This document shows, one piece after another, positions 8,245 through 16,118 of a DNA stretch of 64,000 nucleotides. The notes below the pieces were generated by a model, which made no database searches, was not told the DNA's origin, and saw only the letters and a program-made list of their open reading frames with translations. Position 1 is the stretch's first letter. Each line of letters starts with the position of its first letter. A program made the translations under genes and the position numbers. Source of the DNA: Plantibacter flavus (GTDB taxonomy: Bacteria > Actinomycetota > Actinomycetes > Actinomycetales > Microbacteriaceae); NCBI RefSeq assembly GCF_900177615.1, contig NZ_FXAP01000002.1, positions 1 through 64,000 on the forward strand. The letters are read 5' to 3'.

Positions 8245-9567
8245 TCAGACGCTTGCTGGTGCGCGACCGATCTGCAGCGCCTGTTCCGGCACTGCGCAGC
8301 ACGAACCACCCAGCGACGCACCAGCGGCATCGAACAGGCCGGCCCCGCCACACACGCCGGTGTCCGGGAGGACCAGCTCCACCCGCTCGGCCGCAGCCTG
8401 GTCGCCCGCCAGGGCTGCGACGACGGAGCGGACCTGCTCGTATCCGGTCATCGCGAGGAACGTCGGCGCACGCCCGTAGGACTTCGCGCCGACGATGTAG
8501 AAGTCCGGTTCCGGCTGCGCGAGATCCTTGGCGCCGGTTGCGGCGACTGATCCGCAGGAGTGCAGGTTTGGGTCGACCTCGGCCGCGATACGCACCGGAG
8601 CCTGGAGCGTCGGATCCAGCTCGATCCGCAGCTCCGACAGGAACGACAGATCAGGCCGGAACCCGGTCAGCACGATCACCCGATCCGCGGCGGGCAGCTC
8701 ACGGCCATCCTCCGAAACCAACACGGTCTGGTCACCGTCACGCGCCACCCGCTCGACCCGGAAGCCCGTGACGAGGCTGATGAGGCCACCGTCGACGAGT
8801 TCCTTCGCCTTCAACCCGAGCGCGCCGCGGGCGGGCAGCTCGTCAGCGTCGCCGCCACCGAAGGTGTTCCCAACTGTGCCGCGGCGCAGCACCCAGGTGA
8901 CCGTGGTGTCGGGATTGCGGCGCACGATCCGCGCGAGGGCGATGACCGCGGTGACCGCGGAGTGCCCGGATCCCACGACGACGGTGTGCTTGCCCTCGAA
9001 GCCGGCCCGGTTCCGGAAGTCCGGGATCTGGTAGCCGAGCGTCTCGGACGCGGCCCGCTCCCCGAGCGCCGGCAGACCGTCCGCCCCGGCTGGGTTCGGC
9101 GTCGACCAGGTGCCCGAGGCATCGATGACCGCCCGCGCGTCGAGGCGGTATTCCGTCCCGTCCGCGGACTCCACGTGCACCGTGAACGGCTGCTCCGCAC
9201 GCCCCGCGTCCACGAGCCGATCGCGACCACGACGAGACACTCCGACCACACGAGCGTCGAACCGCACCCGCTCCCCCAGGACGTCCGCGAGCGGTGCGAG
9301 GTAGGAACTGATCCACTGCGCGCCGGTCGGGTATCCCGTCGTCGGCGCGGTCCAGCCGGTCGGCGCGAGCAACCGAGCGGACGCCGCGTCGACCAGCTCG
9401 GACCAATCGGAGAACAACCGCACATGACCCCACTCCGACACCGCCGCAGCAGCCGAAGACCCGGCCTCGAGCACCAGCACCGGAACGTCCCGCTCCACCA
9501 GGTGCGCTGCAGCAGCCAGACCTTGCGGGCCTGCACCGATCACGATCACGGGCAGCTCGTTCGCCAT
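8245..9567 (-). CDS. ars-cluster FAD-dependent monooxygenase-like flavoprotein (ArsO-like)
   Basis: A 440-residue flavoprotein. It has an N-terminal FAD site VIGAGPQGLAAAAHL, a second Rossmann motif VVGSGHSAVTAVIAL for NAD(P)H, and a monooxygenase-like core. The C-terminus is unusual, ending in a cysteine-rich tail (CGGAGLF ... GGSCCAVPEQ) that could bind arsenite or mediate thiol exchange. Homologues occur beside arsR in actinobacterial arsenic islands as ArsO-like proteins whose reaction is not settled. The start was set at 9567 (MANELPV), with GGAG upstream. It is divergent from arsR across an operator-like region. Confidence 0.75.
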   Translation of the reverse strand: MANELPVIVIGAGPQGLAAAAHLVERDVPVLVLEAGSSAAAAVSEWGHVRLFSDWSELVDAASARLLAPTGWTAPTTGYPTGAQWISSYLAPLADVLGERVRFDARVVGVSRRGRDRLVDAGRAEQPFTVHVESADGTEYRLDARAVIDASGTWSTPNPAGADGLPALGERAASETLGYQIPDFRNRAGFEGKHTVVVGSGHSAVTAVIALARIVRRNPDTTVTWVLRRGTVGNTFGGGDADELPARGALGLKAKELVDGGLISLVTGFRVERVARDGDQTVLVSEDGRELPAADRVIVLTGFRPDLSFLSELRIELDPTLQAPVRIAAEVDPNLHSCGSVAATGAKDLAQPEPDFYIVGAKSYGRAPTFLAMTGYEQVRSVVAALAGDQAAAERVELVLPDTGVCGGAGLFDAAGASLGGSCCAVPEQALQIGRAPASV

Positions 9568-9589
9568 CGTCAACTCCAATCGACAACAA

Positions 9590-9645
9590 TCAATACGACG
9601 AGACTGATCGATACATCGACAGATGTCAATACGACGTGTCAGAAT
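9590..9645. promoter_or_regulatory. Divergent arsR/flavoprotein operator region
   Basis: Contains two direct copies of TCAATACGACG (9590-9600 and 9626-9636, 36 bp apart) and a palindrome ACATC-GACA-GATGT (9613-9626). A TCGACA/CAGAAT promoter with an 18-bp spacer (9616-9645) would start transcription about at the arsR ATG (9652), again leaderless. This is the likely ArsR binding region controlling both directions. Confidence 0.45.
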
Positions 9646-9651
9646 GTGTCC

Positions 9652-9999
9652 ATGCCGATCGAACTGCCCCTCCTGGAAGCCGACGCCACAGCGTGCTGCA
9701 CCCCCGTGACCGGCGGGGTGCTCGCGCTCGACGAAGCCGAGCGGATCGCGCACACCTTCAAAGCGCTCGGCGACCCGACCCGTGTCCGGCTGCTGTCTCT
9801 GATCGCGGCGAGCGAGGGCGGGGAGGCGTGCATCTGCGACCTCACCGAGCCTGTCGGACTCTCGCAGCCCACGGTGTCGCACCACATGAAGATCCTCGTC
9901 GACGCGGGACTCGCCACCCGCGAACAGCGCGGTCGCTGGGCGTACTTCCGCGTCATCACCGACGGGCTCGAACGCGCCTCCCAGGCCATCCGCCCGTGA
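9652..9999 (+). CDS. arsR: ArsR-family arsenite-responsive repressor, C. glutamicum type
   Basis: A 115-residue winged-helix repressor. Cysteine pair C15-C16 in the N-terminal arm plus C60/C62 (ACICDL) near the DNA-binding helix matches the three-coordinate arsenite site described for Corynebacterium glutamicum ArsR (C15, C16, C55). The recognition region is VGLSQPTVSHHMKIL. ATG 9652 sits at the predicted transcription start. The last four bases overlap the GTG of the acetyltransferase (GTGA), so the two genes are translationally coupled. Confidence 0.9.
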   Translation: MPIELPLLEADATACCTPVTGGVLALDEAERIAHTFKALGDPTRVRLLSLIAASEGGEACICDLTEPVGLSQPTVSHHMKILVDAGLATREQRGRWAYFRVITDGLERASQAIRP

Positions 10000-10514
10000 C
10001 CGGCGCCGCCACTATCCGTCCGCTCGAGGCCGCTGACTGGGCTGCGGTCGAGACCATCTATCGCGAGGGCATCGCCACCGGCAATGCCACGTTCGAGGCC
10101 GAACCACCGAGCTGGGAACAGTTCGACGCAGGCAAGCTGACCATCGGCCGACTCGTTGCCGTCGACGAGCTGGGCTCGGTCATCGGATGGGTCGCCGCAT
10201 CGCCGGTCTCGACCCGCGAGGTCTACCGTGGAGTGATTGAGCACTCGGTCTACGTCGCCGCGGCTGCGGCAGGACGCGGCGTCGGAACACGGCTGCTCTC
10301 GGCATTCATCGCGGCCGCTGATGACGCCGGGATCTGGACAATCCAATCGAGCATCTTCCCCGAGAACATCCCGAGCCTGGTGCTGCACGAACGAGCCGGC
10401 TTTCGCACTATCGGGCATCGCGAGCGGATCGCCCGCATGAGTTACGGACCTTACGCCGGACGTTGGCGTGACACGGTACTCCTTGAACGCCGTGCGCCCG
10501 TGTGGCTCGATTGA
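9996..10514 (+). CDS. GNAT acetyltransferase, probable arsinothricin N-acetyltransferase (ArsN1 type)
   Basis: A 172-residue GNAT protein of the phosphinothricin-acetyltransferase branch. Acetyl-CoA loop residues are visible in AAAGRGVGTRLL, and the PAT/ArsN-like segment is SIFPENIPSLVLHERAGF. ArsN1 enzymes acetylate arsinothricin, an organoarsenical glutamate analogue made by soil bacteria, and so detoxify it. GTG 9996 is used because it overlaps the arsR stop. Position directly behind arsR makes arsinothricin a likelier substrate than phosphinothricin, but sequence alone cannot separate them. Confidence 0.75.
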   Translation: MTGAATIRPLEAADWAAVETIYREGIATGNATFEAEPPSWEQFDAGKLTIGRLVAVDELGSVIGWVAASPVSTREVYRGVIEHSVYVAAAAAGRGVGTRLLSAFIAAADDAGIWTIQSSIFPENIPSLVLHERAGFRTIGHRERIARMSYGPYAGRWRDTVLLERRAPVWLD

Positions 10515-10579
10515 CGGGCCTCGCACTGTTGTCGGTGTCCGTGTCGAATCCGAACTCCGCATGAGCAGATGAGTTTGCG

Positions 10580-11272
10580 CTACGCTCCATCCTCGGCTTG
10601 GGCGAGCTGGCACTCATCGACCCAGCGAGCCAAGAGGCTGAGCGCCGTGAGCTGCTCGAAGGCCATTTGCCGTGGCATTTCTTGGGTCTCGTGTGTTGCA
10701 GGATTCCGAATGGCGAGCGAGATGCCCTGGGCATACGCCAGCAGTCCTGAACCCATCGCCTTCCGCGTCTGGAGGGACCCGGCGCCGCTCCAACGCAAGC
10801 GAGGTTGATCAGCCTTCGGAGCGTGATCCGAGAAAACCTGTGTCATGAGTTCTTTGTCCGACACGTCGGTTCGCGTGGACTTGTCCTGTATGTGTGCGTT
10901 CAGGAATGTCGCGGCGCGGGCGACCGCCGCTCGGAAGTGCTCAATCTTCCACAGTTCGGCGGCCGCCCCCCAGACAACCGGGTGAAGCCGATCAGCTTGC
11001 ATCGAAGGCCCGCCCGGGCCGAGGAATTCGAGCAATTCCGCCTGGTTCCGCAGTACTCCAAGCGCCTTCGAGATAAAGGTACGAGCTTGCCACTTCCATC
11101 CCTCGTCGTACACATCAACATTGAACGGCTCATCTGGTAGTACTCGTTCAATGATCCGGCGGCTGACGTCCATGCCCTCGACTTGCGTTGCGTAGTCGAA
11201 TCCACTGTTCTCAAGGATGTTGAGATGATTTTGCAGGTGATCCACCATCCACTGTGTCGCAGCATCGCTCAT
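10580..11272 (-). CDS. TIGR02391/Ymh-family protein with HEPN-like RNPATH motif
   Basis: A 230-residue protein. Its C-terminal half matches the TIGR02391 (Ymh) pattern: LHPVVWGAAAELWKIEHFRAAVARAA, then DKELMTQVFSD, and finally ISLAIRNPATH. RNPATH (R189 and H194) is an Rx4H motif typical of HEPN-fold ribonucleases and abortive-infection proteins. The N-terminal half is unassigned. It is a single gene between the arsenic island and the next operon. An RNase or defence role is an inference from the motif and context. Confidence 0.65.
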   Translation of the reverse strand: MSDAATQWMVDHLQNHLNILENSGFDYATQVEGMDVSRRIIERVLPDEPFNVDVYDEGWKWQARTFISKALGVLRNQAELLEFLGPGGPSMQADRLHPVVWGAAAELWKIEHFRAAVARAATFLNAHIQDKSTRTDVSDKELMTQVFSDHAPKADQPRLRWSGAGSLQTRKAMGSGLLAYAQGISLAIRNPATHETQEMPRQMAFEQLTALSLLARWVDECQLAQAEDGA

Positions 11273-11418
11273 GTTGCTCCCCGCCCTTCACCCGCCTATT
11301 AGGTCGCTTGTATTGCCCAAGAGCCTACTGAGACCCGATCCGTACGCGTCTTGCATCCCCCTGGGTCACTCCAGGTCGATCGTCATTGAGGAGCTGAGTA
11401 CACCGAGGCCGCTCGCAG

Positions 11419-11889
11419 TCACAGGAACAGCTGGCCATCGGCGAGAGGCTCTTCAGTCGGGATCTCGCCACGACGGAGTGCACACATGAGGAGCGAGGCT
11501 CGCAGCTCCTTTTTCTGGCCTCGGTTCAGTCCACGGAAGTCGACAAAGCAGTGGCCTGGGGCGCGAATTCCATACACTTCCAGCGGCGTCTTGGAGTCGT
11601 CGACCACGTGACGCTTAGCCTCAACCACCTCGCCAACAGAGACTGCCCACACGCCTGCGGAGGGTGTTGATGCGTTCGCGCTGTGCCAGTCTCTGGATTC
11701 CTGCGCGGTCACGACACTTGCACGCGAATAGGAGGGCTTGTCCTGGTCCGAGGAACTGGGACCGAATACGTGGCTGGCGATCTTGCCGTCGTCGGTGTAC
11801 ATCTTTGGAGTGATTTGTCGATACGCGAGTTCGTGAGCATCGACCATGAGCTGCTCGCCTTCGAGCAGCTCTACGTCCGGTCCCATCAT
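11419..11889 (-). CDS. Unrecognised 156-aa protein, second gene of a coupled pair
   Basis: Soluble protein with no motif I recognise; the C-terminus contains CFVDFRGLNRGQKKELRASLLMCALRRGE. Its ATG overlaps the stop of the upstream gene by 4 bp (11886-11889), so the two products are probably made together. No membrane helices or metal motifs are visible. Confidence 0.6.
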   Translation of the reverse strand: MMGPDVELLEGEQLMVDAHELAYRQITPKMYTDDGKIASHVFGPSSSDQDKPSYSRASVVTAQESRDWHSANASTPSAGVWAVSVGEVVEAKRHVVDDSKTPLEVYGIRAPGHCFVDFRGLNRGQKKELRASLLMCALRRGEIPTEEPLADGQLFL

Positions 11890-13046
11890 GCTTCGGCTGC
11901 CCTCAGGAAGGCAATGGCTTCTTTGAGATCCGAAGTTGTGGAATGCACCCCGTGGCTCTGACGAGAGGCCAGTTCGAAGGTCTCAAAAGTCCCGTCCTGC
12001 AGAACCTCGACACTACGGACAGCTGCCGGGCTCGACCATTCGATCAGCACACCACCCTCCTCTGTTGGGAAGATGCCGGGCCGCGCGATGTTGGCTTTGT
12101 CCACCTCCCGGAGGACCATCTGTGCGCCCTCCAGAGCGACCGACGAAACCTGGGCCGCCGCGGCACCGTTCCAGTGCGGAGCGAGGGCTGCAAGCTCTGC
12201 AAGCCGCGCCCCCCAGACAGCACCATCGAACTGGATCTGCTCCAGCGAACTAGTGTGCCAAAAGCGCCAGGGCTGGCCTTCGCGTGATGTCAGCTCACCG
12301 GTGATTCGAGTCAGAGGTCCCTCTGCCGCGGAATTAAGTACGAGTTTGAGGTCCTCGAGCAAGCCTGGCCGGTCGCGATAGAAACCTTTCAGCTGGCGCC
12401 CATCCGGCAACACAAGCACGTACGTCGTGTTGTCAGCGTTGAGCTCCGTGACGTGACCGACAAGGCTCTGCTCTTCCTTCTTCAAATCCTGTGTCGGCGG
12501 AGCCTCATTCGGGGGAAGAAGGAAGCGGTCGACCGTCAGAAGTCGATCGACAGCGTCCTTGCGAGTTTCGACTGTGATCCTCACAGGAGCGGATTTTGGG
12601 CCGTCTGAGAAGAACTCGATGGACTGGGCAGGCCCGAGCGTTTGGCCAAACTGCGCCAGCGCCGACCGGAACTCGAAGTCCTGTCGCGGTGACAACGCCG
12701 GAATCGGCGAGACTTCCTCCCCCCGGTAAGCGGCGGCAATCATGCTGTCAGCAGCGTTCTGTGCCTCGGTCTGATACCGAGCGTACGTCTCGTGCTGCTC
12801 AAATATCAGGAAGACGTCGGCGCTGCCCTCTCTGATCTCCTCGATCGTCAGGCTGACGGACTTTTCGAAATCCAACGGTAGGTCTTCGTTGGGGTGTTCA
12901 TGTCGCCACTCGGCCGCTGCTGCGATGCGCACGACCTCTTGGTACTTCTGAAGCTCCACCAGAGAATCCACGGGTAAGCGACCGCCTTCGAAGCGAGCTC
13001 CGTTCAACCGCACTCGCTTGAGGCCGCGCTCCTGGTCATCTTCCAC
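11886..13046 (-). CDS. Unrecognised 386-aa protein, first gene of a coupled pair
   Basis: A mainly soluble protein. The N-terminal part includes a helical segment (LPVDSLVELQKYQEVVRIAAAAEW), a middle region looks beta-rich (TYVLVLPDGRQLKGFYRD, followed by LTRITGELTSREG), and the C-terminus ends SDLKEAIAFLRAAEA. I do not recognise a family. It is strictly coupled (4-bp overlap) to the 156-residue gene downstream. The pair sits in an island of mobile and defence-like genes, which makes a two-component defence or addiction role possible but unproven. Confidence 0.6.
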   Translation of the reverse strand: MEDDQERGLKRVRLNGARFEGGRLPVDSLVELQKYQEVVRIAAAAEWRHEHPNEDLPLDFEKSVSLTIEEIREGSADVFLIFEQHETYARYQTEAQNAADSMIAAAYRGEEVSPIPALSPRQDFEFRSALAQFGQTLGPAQSIEFFSDGPKSAPVRITVETRKDAVDRLLTVDRFLLPPNEAPPTQDLKKEEQSLVGHVTELNADNTTYVLVLPDGRQLKGFYRDRPGLLEDLKLVLNSAAEGPLTRITGELTSREGQPWRFWHTSSLEQIQFDGAVWGARLAELAALAPHWNGAAAAQVSSVALEGAQMVLREVDKANIARPGIFPTEEGGVLIEWSSPAAVRSVEVLQDGTFETFELASRQSHGVHSTTSDLKEAIAFLRAAEA

Positions 13047-13493
13047 GAGGACATGCTATCGACGCCGCCTTCGACGGGCTCGGCGTGATCAACCGTTATT
13101 CAGACGCAACATGTGCTCGAGACGTCAGTTCAGGGCGTTTCAGGTATGCCGGCCAGGAGCCACGAAGGCGTTGCGCGACTGCAATCGGGGAACGCAGTTG
13201 CTCCTCCGACGGTGCCGCCTCAGTTATCACTTCGGCGAGGATGGCGAGCTTCTCGGCGACGATGTCAAGGTTCGCCGACGGAAGCCCGCTCCGGGAGCGT
13301 TTCTGGGAGTGAGGCGGATTGCGCTAGGCAACGTTCCTCGCTGCGGTCTACGAAGGCACCTACCGCTTGACGTGCTTGGTTGTCGTGGCGATCGTCCCCC
13401 TAGTACCGAGAGCCCCACGGGCGGTCGGTGGAGTTGCGCTCCAGCACCGCGGTGCCCATGCGCTCACCAGCGTTCGTGCACCGGCCGGTGGAT
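13047..13493. other. Gene-poor stretch with a possible recombinase remnant
   Basis: About 450 bp with no intact gene. The minus strand has an open stretch at 13096-13323 described separately. The rest shows nothing I can support. Confidence 0.4.
13096..13323 (-). pseudogene. Possible C-terminal remnant of a serine recombinase
   Basis: The open minus-strand frame bounded by stops at 13326 and 13098 encodes LPSANLDIVAEKLAILAEVI. This resembles the hinge before the C-terminal helix-turn-helix of the recombinase at 51434 (VNPAIIAEKLALVAEAR). There is no start codon and no catalytic domain, and the part after the match does not look like a resolvase. It may be a fragment left by an earlier mobile element. 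The similarity is short, so this is tentative. Confidence 0.25.
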
Positions 13494-14111
13494 CTAGCCG
13501 ACGGAGCTGGATGCGAGGATATTCGCGAGTCGTTCAGGGTCGCCTCCGCGTAGGAGCCAGGTCACGGGGGAGACGCGTTTACCGTCAAGCTTTGGGCCTT
13601 GTTTGAGGGTCATGAATCGCTGTACGCGCTCGGGAGACCAAGAAGAGGGAATGGCTCGGATGGTCTCGCGGAGCCCAGGCAGCGTCCGAGAGCGATCCGC
13701 AAATTGCCAGAGTGGGTATCTCTTCTTGCCACCCACGGTGAAGGCGTACAGCTGTCCAGCGGATGCTCGGCGACGAACTTGCTGCACGCCCACGCCGAGG
13801 AAGTGGGCTGCTTCGTCGTCACTCAAGGAGTCGATGACCGCCCGGAGCCGATCTTTCTGCTGCTTCGACAACGGAAAACTCCTGGTTCGACGGCTACGGG
13901 CGGAGGGAGCGCCGTCCGCCCCGGGATGGCCGCCCGTCAGCTTGGGCGGCAGTCGGACAGCGAGCTCTTCGGGCGTTGTTTCCGCAACAAATGTTGTGAG
14001 TACGGCGAGAACAGCCGCAACCAGTTTCCAATCGCGGCCGTGAGACTGCGCGGTCTCGATGAGGTGCACGACCGCATATACAACGCCTGTCCGGGGTCCG
14101 ATCTTGCTCAT
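13494..14111 (-). CDS. Putative DNA-binding protein, smaller of two tandem paralogues
   Basis: A 205-residue protein. The middle part looks like an excisionase/MerR-type helix-turn-helix (SDDEAAHFLGVGVQQVRRRASAGQLYAF). The C-terminal ~70 residues (YPLWQFADRSRTLPGLRETI ... PVTWLLRGGDPERLANILA) are clearly homologous to the C-terminus of the 329-residue upstream neighbour. Its ATG overlaps the stop of that neighbour (14108-14111). The paralogous pair suggests a hetero-oligomer or a duplicated regulator of a mobile element. I do not recognise a named family. Confidence 0.65.
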   Translation of the reverse strand: MSKIGPRTGVVYAVVHLIETAQSHGRDWKLVAAVLAVLTTFVAETTPEELAVRLPPKLTGGHPGADGAPSARSRRTRSFPLSKQQKDRLRAVIDSLSDDEAAHFLGVGVQQVRRRASAGQLYAFTVGGKKRYPLWQFADRSRTLPGLRETIRAIPSSWSPERVQRFMTLKQGPKLDGKRVSPVTWLLRGGDPERLANILASSSVG

Positions 14112-15097
14112 TGCTCTCCGGCATGGTCGGCCTGTTCCACACCGAACCGGCCGGACTTGTAGTGGACACTGGTCGCATGTTCTGCACGGAACGGGCGTCG
14201 GCTACCGATCATCTCGGACGCTGGATCAGCCAGCAGGCTCGCCACTCGTTCGGGGTCCCCGCCGCGAACAAGCCACTGCACTGGCGCCAGCTTGTCGCCG
14301 TGCATTTCTAGAGCACCCTGGCGTGCGCTCATGAACGCGTAGCTGCTGGCCAGAGTCCAACTCGGCGGCATCGCCGCCACGACAGCACTGATGCCGGGTA
14401 TGACGGGGCGTCCTGGCACGTCCGAAAACTGCCAGATCGGGTAGAAGACGCCTCCGTCGGCCTCGAAGCCGAGCAAGTATCCGCTCTTTCGAAGGCGCTG
14501 CAGCATTGCGGAGCCGATGTTCAATCGCGCCATCACCTGTCCGGCGTTGAGTGGCGCCTGCAGGGCCGGCCTTGCGACGTCGTGTGAGAGTCCGTACTCC
14601 TCGCAGATCCCCGGCTGGAGCGGGCTCGAGGCACCCAGGTCGCCTTGACGAGTTGCGTCGGCCACTCGGGCTTGCCGCAGAAACTTGGAACGCTGACGGA
14701 ATTCAGGACCGACGCGAAGACTTCGCGTGACGTGCCTGTCGAAGCCAATGTAGCCGCGCCTGCGCCAGTCGATCGTGACGTGTCTGCGAAATCCATCGAG
14801 AGCGCGCCGACGATCGGCCTCGTCCCATGCCAGCGGGAGTGGGGCTGGAACGCCGCACTCATCTGGAAGGAGATGGAGAAAGAGTTCACGAAAGGTTGGT
14901 CCACATGAATGTCGCCGACGATATTGGGCCACGAAGATCGCTGCAGCGAGAGCCCACTCCTCTGCGGTGTCATCCCCAGTGAACAGCTCGAATGCGTACG
15001 CCCAAGCAGCGGGCGGCGGGCACGACGCGCTCTGCCACCAGACCGAGGAGAAGTTGTGCGACACGGCGAACATCACAATCGTGGTCGCACGCGTCAA
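14108..15097 (-). CDS. Unrecognised 329-aa protein, larger of two tandem paralogues
   Basis: The N-terminal half has no recognised domain. The second half (LNAGQVMARLNIGSAMLQRLRKSGYLLGFEA) looks like a helix-turn-helix. The C-terminus (YPIWQFSDVPGRPVIPGISA ... PVQWLVRGGDPERVASLLA) aligns with the downstream gene. The start is uncertain: ATG 15097 or ATG 15073. It is divergent from the XRE gene at 15250, with about 150 bp between, and forms a coupled operon with its paralogue. Confidence 0.6.
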   Translation of the reverse strand: MTRATTIVMFAVSHNFSSVWWQSASCPPPAAWAYAFELFTGDDTAEEWALAAAIFVAQYRRRHSCGPTFRELFLHLLPDECGVPAPLPLAWDEADRRRALDGFRRHVTIDWRRRGYIGFDRHVTRSLRVGPEFRQRSKFLRQARVADATRQGDLGASSPLQPGICEEYGLSHDVARPALQAPLNAGQVMARLNIGSAMLQRLRKSGYLLGFEADGGVFYPIWQFSDVPGRPVIPGISAVVAAMPPSWTLASSYAFMSARQGALEMHGDKLAPVQWLVRGGDPERVASLLADPASEMIGSRRPFRAEHATSVHYKSGRFGVEQADHAGEQ

Positions 15098-15249
15098 GCC
15101 CGCCCCGTGGTGCGACCGTCGTCCGCAGGGTGGCAGCCGACGTGCAGAGTGGAGGGATCCGGTGATGGTCGATTGTTTCGTGTGGCTGTCGAAAATTATG
15201 CCATACAGACTAGGCCACTCGCACTAGACCTAATCGCGACGCTTGAGGC

Positions 15250-15531
15250 GTGGCCCAGAGCGAACAAGTGGATGCGGAGTGGGCCTCGTATGCGCAGCGG
15301 GTCGCCACAGCCCTTCGCCGACAACGTCGGGACGCGGGGCTGAGCCAGGAAGCCGTCGCCTACCGTGCGGGTCTGACTCGCTACACGTACCAGAAGTACG
15401 AGAAGGGTGAGTCGCGGCCTGGGTCTCCGATCAACCCAACCTTGCGGTCTCTCCTTGCGATCGCACAGGTTCTGGGCGTGGAACTTAGCGCTCTACTCCC
15501 TGCCGACGTACCTGATCTCGGCACGCGATAA
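15250..15531 (+). CDS. XRE/Cro-type helix-turn-helix regulator
   Basis: A 93-residue protein with a canonical HTH_3 domain: VATALRRQRRDAGLSQEAVA followed by YQKYEKGESRPG and LRSLLAIAQVLGVELSALLP. The start is GTG 15250. It is divergent from the tandem paralogues and likely controls that operon or itself. It may belong to the cargo of the Tn554-like element. Confidence 0.8.
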   Translation: MAQSEQVDAEWASYAQRVATALRRQRRDAGLSQEAVAYRAGLTRYTYQKYEKGESRPGSPINPTLRSLLAIAQVLGVELSALLPADVPDLGTR

Positions 15532-15543
15532 CCGACCGCGGGT

Positions 15544-15568
15544 TGGCGGCCTTTCGCCGGGTTTTTGA
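15544..15568 (+). terminator. Terminator-like hairpin after the XRE gene
   Basis: Shortly after the XRE stop, a GGCG-GCCTTT-CGCC stem is followed by GGGTTTTT. The stem is short but the T-run is right for rho-independent termination. Confidence 0.4.
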
Positions 15569-15700
15569 TTCCGCTTGCCGGTGGTGCCGACACCTTCGCA
15601 GCGGCTTCTCGACTTGGCCGTGTCAGTGCAACGTTCGGCTCGATTTTCTCACCGTGTGAAACACGATCGAGGTTGCAGACCCACTCGAATCGGAGGACGG

Positions 15701-16117
15701 CTACGTCGTGTTCCGATCAGAGGGTGCGCGGCTCAATTCGAGGAGCCTGCCGTGCGCCGCAGCCAGGGCAGCCTTGAGCTCAGAGACCTCAGCCCTGTGC
15801 CGCGCACGTTCCTCAGTCAGCTTCGTCGTGAGCGTTCGAATCACGCTGCTTGTGTCGCGCTGTGCCTCTGGAACGGGCCGGTCGGGAGTTCTCGCGCGCT
15901 TCGACTGCTGCTCACGAAGCTCGACAATGCGACAACGAAGGTCAGTCGTTCGATAAAGGAAGTCCTTCGAGACGCCGCCGGCCGCAGCCACCCCTTCGAA
16001 GGTGATCGGCTCGCCCCTCTTTATCGACGCTCGCAGACCGTTCTCTGCACGAGCAAGGGCTGCCTCGCGTTTCGCTTGTGCGGCCCGACGTAGGTTCTCT
16101 GGATTGCCTCGTCCCAC
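15701..16117 (-). CDS. TnpC-like DUF6262 protein of a Tn554-type transposon
   Basis: A 138-residue, highly charged, helical protein. An HTH-like N-terminal half (NPENLRRAAQAKREAALARA ... ITFEGVAAAGGVSKDFLYR) is followed by a coiled coil with RAEVSELKAALAAAHGRLLEL. This matches the DUF6262/TnpC proteins encoded after the two Tn554-type recombinases, which modulate transposition. Start is GTG 16117, preceded by AGGAGGG and immediately behind the tnpB stop. Confidence 0.7.
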   Translation of the reverse strand: MGRGNPENLRRAAQAKREAALARAENGLRASIKRGEPITFEGVAAAGGVSKDFLYRTTDLRCRIVELREQQSKRARTPDRPVPEAQRDTSSVIRTLTTKLTEERARHRAEVSELKAALAAAHGRLLELSRAPSDRNTT

Positions 16118-16118
16118 A

